Assembly (NCBI GenBank): GCA_026545765.1
Contig: JAIFAC010000146.1
Coordinates: 62,001-126,000 of the forward strand
DNA length: 64,000 bases
Reading direction: 5' to 3'
Source: Plantago major
Taxonomy: Eukaryota > Streptophyta > Magnoliopsida > Lamiales > Plantaginaceae
Positions 22,401 through 32,421 of this stretch are shown piece after piece; position 1 is the first letter of the stretch; every line of letters starts with the position of its first letter. Made by a program: the position numbers and the translations under genes. The notes under the pieces are model-generated. The model was not told the DNA's origin. It made no database searches and saw only the letters and a list, made by a program, of their open reading frames with translations.

Positions 22401-23340
22401 CGCTTGATCATCGTCAGGTCAGCTGGCTCTGCACATTTTGAACTGCCTCGTTCACACACTGCATCACACCATTAGTTCTTCCTTTTCACGCCACACCTTC
22501 GCTTCGAATGCGCCTGCCCTGCCACTCTTCCCTCTCAGTAACAGGGATGGTTGCATGTTCCGCCCATGCTATTCTTTTCAGAACCCCACATCCACTGACG
22601 CTGCCATCCTCCAAGAACTGGCTGTCCACCATCAAACATTCGGTTTTTCCAGATGCACTTTGATTCTTTTTCCACTGCCCACATTCCTAATATCACTACC
22701 ACTGTTTCGTTCTTCTTTCAGCCCACTGACCCTCGGCTTCTGCCTTTCAAATGGTCAAACTCCTTTCAACCTGCCGATTTCACAGTGTCAACTTTCACTC
22801 TCCTGCTCTTGTTTGTGAAACTTCATTCCTCCACCCTGCCTCCATCCACTCCGGAAGTTTTCCAACCTGACTCTCGGTGAGTTTTAGAAATTTCCGTCAA
22901 GCCTGGCTTTGACACTCGATATTAGACAGCTCAGATCATATTAGGTTACTTTTTTCAAGAGTTTCTTCTTCTTCAATCTGGACCTAGAAATTTCCTGCTT
23001 CGATCGCTTCCGCACTGCCATAATCCATCCAATTCACTTTGATCTCACCACTGAGATCAGCAATCCAAAGCAATCGCACATTCTCCGATTCTAAGGTCAC
23101 ACTGGGTGATGGGTTTCACTGCCCTTCCTGTCATTTTTCAGAAATGTCATCTGGTATCCTCTTCGCGGCCTTCAGGTCTTCTTCACCTGATTTGTTCTCC
23201 AAATTTGTTGTCTCATAGTTTTCATACAAGAGCAAGATTTTCGATGAGTCTAGATCTACTATCGGGCATTCTCACAATGATTGACACCCCCGAGCAATGA
23301 TTCTCAGGTCTCACCACGACCTCCTGAGTCTCATAGTCCA
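19400..23340 (-). pseudogene. Severely corrupted gag-pol of copia(-)
   Basis: By position this must be gag-pol. Matches to the inverse of copia(+) pol survive only in pieces: near 20958 the inverse of the YVDD segment, then landmarks of the preceding RT segment to about 21200. Near 23310-23340 is a damaged primer site. The stretch is full of small indels and unusually rich in CCA, CTG and TTC. The many plus-strand open frames here are meaningless. Either strong decay or a low-quality consensus. Confidence 0.55.
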
Positions 23341-23341
23341 C

Positions 23342-24132
23342 TTGGCATCCCACAATGGCTCCAAATCTTCGATCACCTCATGAACCCGTAAATCAAATCA
23401 GCGATCCTGCTCTGGTTTTGAACCATCTCGAACCAGCTTCCTTTTTGGCTCACCTGTCTCGAACTCGAATCCCAGCCTGGCTTTTCAGATCAACTGACTT
23501 TGATCCCACATCAGTAATGACCGACCATCTTCATCTCTGCAGATCTTTCTTTCCACTGATGTCCAGAGCCTTGTTCCAATACCTTCATACTTGACAATGC
23601 CTTCCATGACCATCTCACTTCCACCTCAATGGCCTTCTGCTGGCATGCAATTCCCAACCACCAATGTCTCGAAGGATATGTCCAGACCACTAGACATCAG
23701 CCACCTGGTCAATCCTATTCTACATTCTTAACAAAGGGTCTCTCCCAACCCTCAAATGTCTCCCCAGATATTCCCCACCCCAGAGCTAAGTACTCTCTTC
23801 ACTCGATAACCCTTGGAGTTATTCCTCGATTTCAAATCATATTTCCTTCTTATTCGACATCCTTGGAGGATTTAAATTGCGCTTCATTCCACGCCACGGT
23901 GCCCAGTTCTGCTTTGCCTCCATCACCACATCCTTTGATGTTCACATCTCACATCTGTTAGGATCATGTCCTTCTCGAAAGACTAAACTTGTCCACTAGT
24001 GATTCTGCACTGTTAACAGAGCTATGGTATGCTCTAGATTATTCCCGCTTTGCTCCATCAAATTACATCCGCCATGTCTCAGACGGGTGAACATGCACGG
24101 GTGACCGCATTACACAATGCATATTCCTAATA
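23342..24132 (-). repeat. 5' LTR of copia(-), shortened and divergent
   Basis: The LTR landmarks (GAGTTATTCC, AAGTACT, CACGCC) can be followed at 23730-23920 at roughly three-quarters identity. The inner end lies near the damaged primer site at 23328-23340; the outer end is fixed by the ATGTA duplication. About 600 bp of the outer half is missing relative to the 3' LTR. Confidence 0.55.
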
Positions 24133-24137
24133 ATGTA

Positions 24138-24327
24138 TAATTCGCTCACCTATGAATAAAACTCACCGCTCATTTTTGTCAATTGATCGCTTAACTTATG
24201 CACGAATTGAAAGATAGAAGTTGTATTGATTTGCCGGAAATTCAATTACAACTCGGCTACATGGCCAATGACCTAAAGGATTAACAAAAATGTAATCCAG
24301 AGTTCCGTGTAATAGATAGTTGGAATC
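24138..24327 (-). other. Tat element sequence between the two nested copia elements
   Basis: About 200 bp left between the ATGTA duplication of copia(-) and the TAAAA duplication of copia(+). It belongs to the Tat region just downstream of pol. No coding seen. It is also the space between the two divergent copia 5' LTRs. Confidence 0.7.
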
Positions 24328-24332
24328 TAAAA

Positions 24333-25729
24333 TGTTAGGAATATCTGTTAGTATTTTGATCACTCATCACATGTTCTTATCTTAGCCAGAAAGGTGATTA
24401 AGTACTCTTGGTTCACTTGAACATTGTAAAAGAGGAAATCACTGAGTATGATTAGTCTAGTAAATCTTGTATTAGGATTATAGGTCTCTGAGTGTAATTT
24501 TTATTTCAAGAAGACCATGAAGATCAATCCTAGCAATGGAGCTTTTCTGAAGATTAGAAGACTGAAGATTGCACAAGGTTTATGAAGACACAAAGGTTTA
24601 GTCTAACTCAGAAAGACTATGTCCTTAATCCTTTCTTAAGTATATTAACTTACTTTTGAAATATGATTCTGGACATATGACATCATGAGTATGGAGCATG
24701 CAAGCTATCAGAAAGGCTCATGTATCCGTTGAGACTAAAGGACAATGAACAGTACTATGCATTAAATGCATCGCGTAAATGTCAAAAAGCAAGTCCTCTC
24801 CGAAACAAGAGATAGTGACTTCTGAGTACATAGTTCAAGATATAAACAGATATAATTTGATAGAGAGCACAACGAATATAATTCAAACGCCTCTCAAATT
24901 TATCTATATATATCACACACATAGATGCTTGAAATATACCTTAGAACACTCTATCTTGCAAACTTACCATCAAGCAAAGTATTCTCTCAAGCACTCTACT
25001 ACCCTTTCTGAAAGATTTCTGTTGCTCGAAGAATCACTAGTAGTTCTAAGTTGTCCTGAACCTTAACAAGAGATTGTTATTCGTGAAAGAGTTGAACTAT
25101 CAGATACCCTTTATGAAGCTCATTCTCCAGAACGGACATCAATTACTGGTCAAGAAGAGCATCGTCATCCACCGAACAAGTGTATTAAGTAGTCTTGTTC
25201 TATTAGCTCTCAAAACATAACTAAAAGTTATACGAGAAGCCTCGACAAACCTTATAACCAACACCATCAAGGCGTGAGTAGAGGAAGTACTTGATTTGGG
25301 AAATCGTGAATAACTCCAAGGTTATCTCGAGTAGAGGAAGTACTTAGCTCTAGGAGTCAGAATAACTCAGGGGAACATTTGGTTGAGAACCATTTGTTTA
25401 GGAATCTTAGAATAGGATTATTGTAAGGTGAACTCAATTATCTGTTTCTAGTGAATTCTAGGTCTCGTAAAGACCAAGTGGATTATTTGAGGATTACGCC
25501 ACCTCCGTGATACCACTATACTTACTGTGTTATTTACCTTCTCAGATTTACATTTCAAAGAAAGTACACACACACACATACTTATTGTTTCTCGACTTAC
25601 CTATCTTAAAGTCTTCCGCCTGAATTTAAGTATCGAAACCCCTGTGTTTCGAGAAACGTGTTTATCGACAAAAGTTTTAAAAGACTATTCACCCCCTCTA
25701 GTCTTTTTACTTTGCCTATCCGACCAACA
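24333..25729 (+). repeat. 5' LTR of copia(+)
   Basis: 1397 bp, starts TGTTAGGAATATC, ends GACCAACA. Almost identical to the 3' LTR for the first 430 bp. Beyond about 24770 most differences sit at CAG/CTG sites. TATA box CTATATATATC at 24904-24912. Two copies of a roughly 53-bp minisatellite near 25270-25385. Confidence 0.92.
24904..24912 (+). promoter_or_regulatory. LTR TATA box of copia(+)
   Basis: TATATATA followed by CACACAC. The same site is TATAAATA in the third SIRE-type element (52110-52117) and an expanded TA repeat in copia(-). Confidence 0.5.
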
Positions 25730-25731
25730 AG

Positions 25732-25743
25732 TGGTATCAGAGG
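25732..25743 (+). promoter_or_regulatory. Primer binding site of copia(+)
   Basis: TGGTATCAGAGG, two bases after the LTR; the standard copia site is TGGTATCAGAGC, complementary to initiator Met-tRNA. The third element has the exact form. Confidence 0.9.
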
Positions 25744-25838
25744 TGAGGTTCACAAGCCTTCAAGATCAACCTAGATCCCTAGATAGGTGAAGAAACTTTG
25801 TCTCTCTCGAGGACTATATATTTGTGTGTTATGTGCGT

Positions 25839-27250
25839 ATGTCTCGAGTGATGCATTCTCAAGCCGTAAAACTACGAGAAATGGAAGAACAACATGATGC
25901 TCCATTCGAGGCCATTAGTGATGAAATGATCTATGTCATCAATGAAGGGCCTATCAAAATCGCATAACTCAAACAGTTATCGAGGTGTCCGATGGAAGAA
26001 AAGCCTCGCATAAGGAAGATGAAAGCGAGGATACGGTCATAGTGATAGTGGTCATGTTGCTCGTGGAAGCATTATATGAAGACAAGCTAAGAGAGCTCGA
26101 CATCCAAGATGCCAAGAGACAAAGATTGATGGTCAAGCTCAGAATATCATCATCGACGACACCGAGCACATACAAGGTAAATCAGGTGCTAAACGGCAAA
26201 GTCAGATGGCAATTGATTGAAGAAATCAGGCTGAACCGAGAAACCAAAGAAAACAAGTTCAAGTTCTAAATTGAAGTTCTAAAACTTCAAACAAGGTCCC
26301 ACCAAACTCGAGGAACTTGATTTCATTTACTACTCTTATGAGTGATATGGCTGCACTTGGTGAAAGCAATAGATACTCCCAATTAAAAGATTAAGACTAT
26401 TGTCAAGTCTCAATCACAACCGGAACACACTAAGTTCTTTATTTCAATCAAGGGATGCCAAATATTACTCCAAAGAGAGCTCTTCTCTCATCTTTCATCA
26501 GAGACTATGAGACAAGTCGAGAGAACAAACAAATTTAAAAGTTGCAAAGTGTTGCTCTAGTTTCTCAAGGTTCTTCAAAAGAAGGATACCAAAGATGCAT
26601 CTCAAGAAAATGCTCTTAAAGAAGACACATGAAGAAATTTGTGAGTCAAGAGATTGAGAGAAGAAAAGCTAAAGAAAAGTCAAAAGCATTCGCCCAAACT
26701 ATCATCAAGACAAGAACATACAAATGAACAACTCTCCTAACACCCCCATTCGTAAAGGTGTTAGTAATGTCGCAGAATTGGAAATGATATATGTTTCTAT
26801 TGTCAAAAGCCCGGTCACTTCAAGAGAGATTGTCCGCTTAAACAAGCTCAAGATAGTGACAAGAAGGATGTAAGAAATTTCAAGAGAAATCAAAGGGCCT
26901 TACTGACTGAAGAAAGGAAGAAGATTCAAATTCAACTTGATGCTCTAGACATTGAGACAGATTCCGAAGATGGAAATTCAGATGACTCAAACCTACCATC
27001 ACCAGAATTGTGTGGAATCACCCACGATGTAATTGACTTCGGGCTTAAGAAGAATGAAATGTGGAGTTGTCGAGATTGTCGGTCCAAACATCTCCAACAT
27101 TGAAATGTGTCTTATGGTCGATGAGGTAACTAACAATTCACAATTTCAGACTATGAGAGTGATGATGGAATTGAGGATCCGAGTTGGTCAAGAGTGAATT
27201 GATCGTTATGAGAAAGAATTTCCGAAGCACAATCCAAAACCGTAATTCTA
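25839..27250 (+). pseudogene. gag of copia(+)
   Basis: Starts at ATG 25839 (MSRVMHSQ; the third element begins identically MSRVMHP at 53171). AISDEMI and GPIKI follow. A nucleic-acid-binding zinc knuckle CFYCQKPGHFKRDC (CX2CX4HX4C) lies at 26792-26833. Gag forms the virus-like particle and packages the RNA. The frame is broken in several places, often where the third element retains a CAG or CTG that is CG here. The end is approximate. Confidence 0.75.
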
Positions 27251-28199
27251 GAGGAAAGCAAAGAAACTCTTGAAAAGAGGTTTCGAGCTAACCAAAGTTT
27301 CGAGAACAAGAACGCCAAATAGCCTTTCCGAAGCTCGATATCCGAGAATGAAAATTCTCACAAACTAGTTTCGATGAACTTAATAAGAAAATGATGAAGC
27401 CGCTCGAGAATGAAGAACTCGTAAAGAAAGAGCTATCCTTCCAATCTTATGCAAAGGCTAGTGACACTCTCACCGAGGTTCAATCCTATCCGAGAGATCC
27501 CTCCGAGAAAGGTGGACTTGGACTTGATGAACAATCGAGTAATTCATCTCCTCCAAGAAGAATGATGAAAGGTCACCTTTGTAAAAGTCAATGTAATGGT
27601 TCTTCAACCACCTATAGCATTGGTCGAAAGCTAGGTAGTTGACAAAGGAAAAGGAGTAACCAGCCTTTGAAAGAACAACAAGTTCACAAGAAACTTGTGG
27701 ATAAGGTTTCAAAAGAAACACAACCTCGTATATGCAACCATCCACATTGCTACATTACTAGGAAAGGAAGAATTGCCGAATAGGAAAATTTCATCGTACT
27801 CATTTTATGAAAATAAAGATGGTGCGTAAACTAGTAAGTCTTCAAGAACGATTCATAAAGCCAAAGGTGTTCAAATGGCATCTATCGTTATTGGAAAAGT
27901 TCTTCCGCAACAATATAAGGAAGGATAAGAACAATGGTGCAAGGCTGATATTGCACGAGTAACAGATGTAAGTGGAAGAAATCTCAAGCCACCGAAAAAC
28001 CAATGCCGAGCTAGAAGGAACTCGCCGTAAAGGCTAAGTTTGTCAAAAGCAACCCGTAAACCTGTGGTCCGTAAAGCACCAAAAGGAACACCTAGAAACA
28101 CCCCAAGAAGGAAGATTGAGATCAAAATTACTAGTTTTATCAGATTCTTCTCGATCAAGTTAGACAAAACAAACTCCCAAGAAATTCACTAAAATGGAT

Positions 28200-28700
28200 T
28201 CCTACCGAAGAATGTTTAGTCTAAATGGTTCTATCTCAAGCAAGAACCTAACTCCTGCTTCGTTGCGTAACGCCTCGACTAAGGCTCAATGGCTATTTGA
28301 TAGTGGATGCGAAAGCACATGACAGAGACAAAGCAACCGTCAATTACAAAGCTTGCAACAATGGACCGTATATCGATTTGTCGAGGAGAATTAAATCCTC
28401 TCGATTTGGCAACGCCAAATTAGGATCATTAACAATCACCGACGACATATAATAAAGGTTTGAAATATAATTTATTTAGCATGAGCCGCTTATGCATAAG
28501 GGATTTATCGTGAAATTCAAAGCAAAGTATTGCAAACTTATCGACAATGAGTCAAAGCGCATACCTTGGTTGCTCATGGAAAGGAAGTCTTTATGTTGCC
28601 GATTGGGCATCTCGCCACAATCAAGAATGTCTCATGGTGAGTCAATCAGTCACATGTAAGAGCAATCGTTATGGCACAAAAGAATGAGTCACTTGAATTT
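28200..28700 (+). pseudogene. Protease and GAG-pre-integrase region of copia(+)
   Basis: WLFDSGC at 28290-28310 holds the aspartic protease active-site triad DSG. LWHKRMSHLNFKTL near 28667-28710 is the GAG-pre-integrase signature. The protease matures the polyprotein. The part from 27250 to 28200 is a poorly conserved Lys/Ser-rich linker with broken frames. Confidence 0.7.
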
Positions 28701-29640
28701 CAAAACTCAACAAACTTGCCAAGAAAGAGTTAGTCGGTCTTCCCAAAACATCTTCGTAAAGGATGGTATATGTTCTCGCTCACGATGGGGAAACAATCTA
28801 AGATCTCTTTCAAGTCCAAAACCAACACTCTAGTGTTAGACCATCGCAACTATTACACATGGATCTTTTGAATCATCTCGTGACTAGTTATGCAGAAAGA
28901 AGTATGGTCTTGTTGTTGTAGATGACTTCTCAAGATTCACTGGGTTGTCTTTTCAAGCACAAATCGATGCAAGGTGGAGATACCAAACTTGTCAATAAGC
29001 TTGAAGTCATGAAAATGACAAGGTATCTCGCAATCGTAATGCACTATGGTAATCGAAGTTTGTCAACCAAGACATAAAGGAGTTTTGTACCAACAAAGGT
29101 ATGCAACACCAACTTTCCTCTCAGGAGAACACCACAACAAAATGGTGTTGCAGAAAGGAAAAATAGAACCTTAAAGAAGCAAAGAAGGACAATGCTAGTT
29201 GACATCGAGATAAGTGAAGTTTATCGGGTTGAAGTCAAACACAACATGCTACACTCGTAATGTATGTTTGATAAACAAACACCATGACAAGACCCCATAT
29301 GAACTCTTGGTAGACCCCTAATATCAAACATCTAAAAGTATTCGTTGTAGATGTTTTGTTCTTAACAATGGAAAAGAGTATCTAAGAACATTTCAACCAA
29401 AGGCGATGAAGGCGTTTTTTGGTTATTCTATGAATATCAAAGAATACAGAGTTTACAACAAAAGAACAAAGAAGATCAAGAATCGCCTCATGTTGTATTC
29501 TATGAAAGAAGCAAGAAAACACCCCTTGTCGATGAACTCTCGTAAAGGTTCAAGGAACTAATGATAAAGGATTCAAGAGGAACCTCGTAAAGGAAAACAT
29601 TATTATGGAAAGGGAGGATGACTCGACGAAGAAAAGCATG
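28700..29640 (+). pseudogene. Integrase of copia(+)
   Basis: VVDDFSRFT at about 28915-28941 carries an acidic catalytic residue. PQQNGVAERKNRTL at 29132-29173 carries the catalytic Glu of the D,D-E core. KTPYELL follows near 29300. It inserts the cDNA in host DNA. The coding frame is interrupted by indels. Confidence 0.75.
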
Positions 29641-30076
29641 AAATGCCTAGTAACAACCAGATGATTCTACATGATGAAGAATTTCCTATGAGAATTCCGT
29701 AAATGGAAATCAAGATGTTCATCGAGAGCTAACTCGAAATGACCTCTCCGATGTGCATGTCCCGTAAAGCTCTCACACCGAGCAAGTGTCGACATTCACC
29801 GCCTCCGAGGTGCAAAATGTCACAGACATCAAGAAGTATCAAGTCATAATCATAGTGATTCACATTCAAATCACATAGATGTCAATTCTACTAGCCCTAA
29901 ACCCATGATGAGATGGATCAAGGATCATCCCGCAAAAGACGGATCGACCAATCAATCAAGGTGTTAGGACTAGGAGAGCAATAGTCAAAATGCTAATTCT
30001 CTTCGATGTTTTATCTCAAACATTGAACCAAAAACTATAGAAGAAGCATTAAGAGACCAAGACCGGATCTCAAAGA

Positions 30077-31114
30077 ATGCAAGAAGAGTCGATCATTGAG
30101 AGAAAAAGTCCGAAACTAGTTCCATTTGTAGAAGGAATATCTGTGATTGGAACTAAGTGGGTTTTCAGAAACAAGATGAATGAATCTGGTGAAATAACCA
30201 GAAACAAAGCAAGGTTGGTTGCCAAGGGATTCACCCAGACTGAAGGTTTAGATTTTGATGAGTCATATGCACCAGTTGCCAGATTGGATGCAATAAGACT
30301 CTTTCTGGCCTTTGCAGCTCATAAAGACTTTAAAGTTTATCAGATGGATGTCAAGAGTGCATTCTTGAATGGTGAACTTGCTGAGGAAGTCTATGTTGAA
30401 CAACCACCTGGCTTTGAAGTTTCCTCAGAAAGTAGAATGGTCTATAAGCTACAGAAAGCTCTTTATGGACTGAAACAAGCTCCAAGAGCATGGTATGACA
30501 CTTTGGCCAAATACCTTCTGGAAAGTGGTTTCAAGAAAGGTGAAGTTGATAAAACTAAATTTACTTTAAATCATGATGGGAAACTACTCTTAGTTCAAGT
30601 ATATGTTGATGACATCATATTTGGATCTAAGGACAAGCAACTTTGTGATGACTTTGCAAATCTCATGAAAAGTAAATTCGAGATGAGCATGATGGGAGAA
30701 TTGAACTATTTCCTAGGATTGCAAGTCAAGCAAGTCAATGATGGAATATTCATTAGTCAGACAAAGTATGCAAAAGTCATGCTCACAAAGTTCAATCTTA
30801 AGCCTTCTGAAAAGAATGCTAAGATACCTATGAGCATAGGAACCAAGATGACCTATACTGAATCAGATAAGAGTGTTGATGAACACAAGTATAGGAAATT
30901 GATAGGTTCACTACTTTACTTATCGCAAGGCACTGATATTCAAAATGCAGCTGAGTGTGCTAGATTTCAAACAAATCCAATGAAATCACACTACAACACC
31001 GCTATGAAAATATTAAAGTATGTGAAAGGTACAAGAGATGTGGATTGTGGTATCCTAAAGAAAGTGGATCGAGTTCGGGTTACTCGATGTCGATTATGCC
31101 GGATCAATGCTTGA
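30077..31114 (+). CDS. Reverse transcriptase of copia(+), longest intact open stretch
   Basis: The 345-codon open part of the polyprotein, not a gene with its own start; the first Met is internal. Motifs: [80 protein letters not shown] and the catalytic YVDD at 30602-30613. Copies element RNA into cDNA. Unlike its flanks this segment keeps every CAG/CTG from about 30131 to 31045, so it reads cleanly. The last 20 codons are out of frame after the CG-type change near 31067. Confidence 0.95.
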   Translation: MQEESIIERKSPKLVPFVEGISVIGTKWVFRNKMNESGEITRNKARLVAKGFTQTEGLDFDESYAPVARLDAIRLFLAFAAHKDFKVYQMDVKSAFLNGELAEEVYVEQPPGFEVSSESRMVYKLQKALYGLKQAPRAWYDTLAKYLLESGFKKGEVDKTKFTLNHDGKLLLVQVYVDDIIFGSKDKQLCDDFANLMKSKFEMSMMGELNYFLGLQVKQVNDGIFISQTKYAKVMLTKFNLKPSEKNAKIPMSIGTKMTYTESDKSVDEHKYRKLIGSLLYLSQGTDIQNAAECARFQTNPMKSHYNTAMKILKYVKGTRDVDCGILKKVDRVRVTRCRLCRINA

Positions 31115-31530
31115 TAGGAAAAGTACCTCGTGAACTCAGCTTCGGGAACTAGACTTATCTCATGGTTTAGCAAGAAACAAAACTCAATTGCAACTTCTAC
31201 CACGTAGGTCAATATATTGTCATTGTTGTGCAACACAAATTCGTGGATTCAACAACAACTCGTAGACTATGGACTCAATGAAGAGAAAACTCCCATTTTC
31301 TCGTGATAACACAAGTGCTATTGCAATCACACGTAACCCCAAGTTCCATGCCGTAACAAAGCACATTGATGTTAGACACCACTTCATCGAGACCATGTTG
31401 AGAAAGGCAATATAGAGATACTCAAGATTGGCATGTAAGACCAACTTGCGTATATCTTCACTAAGCCCTACAAGAAAGCCGGTTCTCGACTTTGAGACAC
31501 AATCTTGGATTAATGGTGCTGCCTAAGGAC
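31060..31530 (+). pseudogene. RNase H of copia(+)
   Basis: GTRLISWFSKKQNSIATST near 31145, DNTSAIAITRNP near 31305, KHIDVRHHFIE near 31360 and IFTKPL near 31450 are copia RNase H landmarks, spread over frames by single-base losses. Degrades the RNA in the hybrid; end of pol. Confidence 0.75.
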
Positions 31531-32220
31531 CCAAAAATTGTCCCAATCTCTAAAGTCCTAATAAGTGAGATAGAAGAGTAGCCTTCGAGAACAAGTTCTC
31601 GTAAAGCCAAGATGCAAAGGTTTCGAGTAGCAACACTCAGAAGACAAAACATTTCGAACGGTATCCGTAAAGGCAAAGGTTGGTACACACTTAATAAGTA
31701 AATAAGACTAGAACTTACTTACCGAGAGTGGGTCAAATACATTCAAACAATCAAGCTTCCGACACTGAATTCGTAAAGCTATTTAGTCATAAAGAGAAAT
31801 GGACACACAAAGCCCAAAAGGTATAAGTTCAAAGTCAAACATGTGCAATGTCTTGTATCTTTACCATTTTCATGATAAACAATATATAGATAAGGACTTG
31901 ACACTCGTAATGATAAGCTCAAACGATTAAGTGTTCCTACTTTACTAAGTGACACAATGAATGTAGTATTTAAAATCCATCAAGTCGGCACATTACCATT
32001 TGTTGATTGATATCATTACAAGATATTCAATATAAGCCCTTGATGAATAAACGCTTGATCTCAACGTTGAGATTAAAACAAAGCAAGTAATGTCTGCTGA
32101 GAAATGCGCATGGCCCACTACGATTTAATGAAGTACAAAGGACGCATCACGCTTATGCGTATGCAAAGACACGATTCATATTCACTATATGTATGTTGTA
32201 TCTATGTACATTTTGTCTGC
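31531..32220 (+). other. Spacer between pol and the extra gene of copia(+)
   Basis: No coding seen. It ends in an AT-rich promoter-like segment. The corresponding spacer of the third element (58840-59415) is similar in position. Confidence 0.6.
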
Positions 32221-32230
32221 TATATATATA
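32221..32230 (+). promoter_or_regulatory. Internal TATA box before the extra gene
   Basis: CTGC-TATATATATA-GGATTT, 200 bp before the ATG at 32422. The same box with the same flanks occurs at 59416-59425 in the third element, 186 bp before the matching ATG. Confidence 0.55.
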
Positions 32231-32421
32231 GGATTTGGGCAAAAGACAAACACTTTACCAATTCAAATTTCAAACTTGATCAAAACAACAAAATCTCTCA
32301 AGATTTCGCAAAACCCTCTCAAAACTCAACTTCAGGCTTAGTCTTCTGAAAAGACATAATAATCTCGATTAATTGTGCAAAATTCATCTGAAAAACACTC
32401 ATTCAAATCTCTATATAAGAG

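Larger units (their letters stand above)
14306..24132 (-). mobile_element. SIRE-type Ty1/copia element on the minus strand, TSD ATGTA
   Basis: 3' LTR at 14306-15704; the far end at 24132 reads ATATTCCTAATA, the inverse of the family's LTR start with one C-to-T change. ATGTA flanks both sides (14301-14305 and 24133-24137), so it inserted into the Tat element. The first 3.6 kb inside matches, inverted, the extra-gene region of copia(+). The 19.4-23.3 kb part matches pol only through many small indels: at 20950-21200 the inverse of the YVDD region and the next 250 bp of RT can still be followed. At 9.8 kb it is about 5 kb shorter than copia(+). Confidence 0.8.

Noticed and set aside
19980..23961. 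Series of plus-strand open frames of 60-134 codons
   Set aside because: They lie antisense to corrupted copia(-) pol and LTR; no domain, no promoter, composition artefact.
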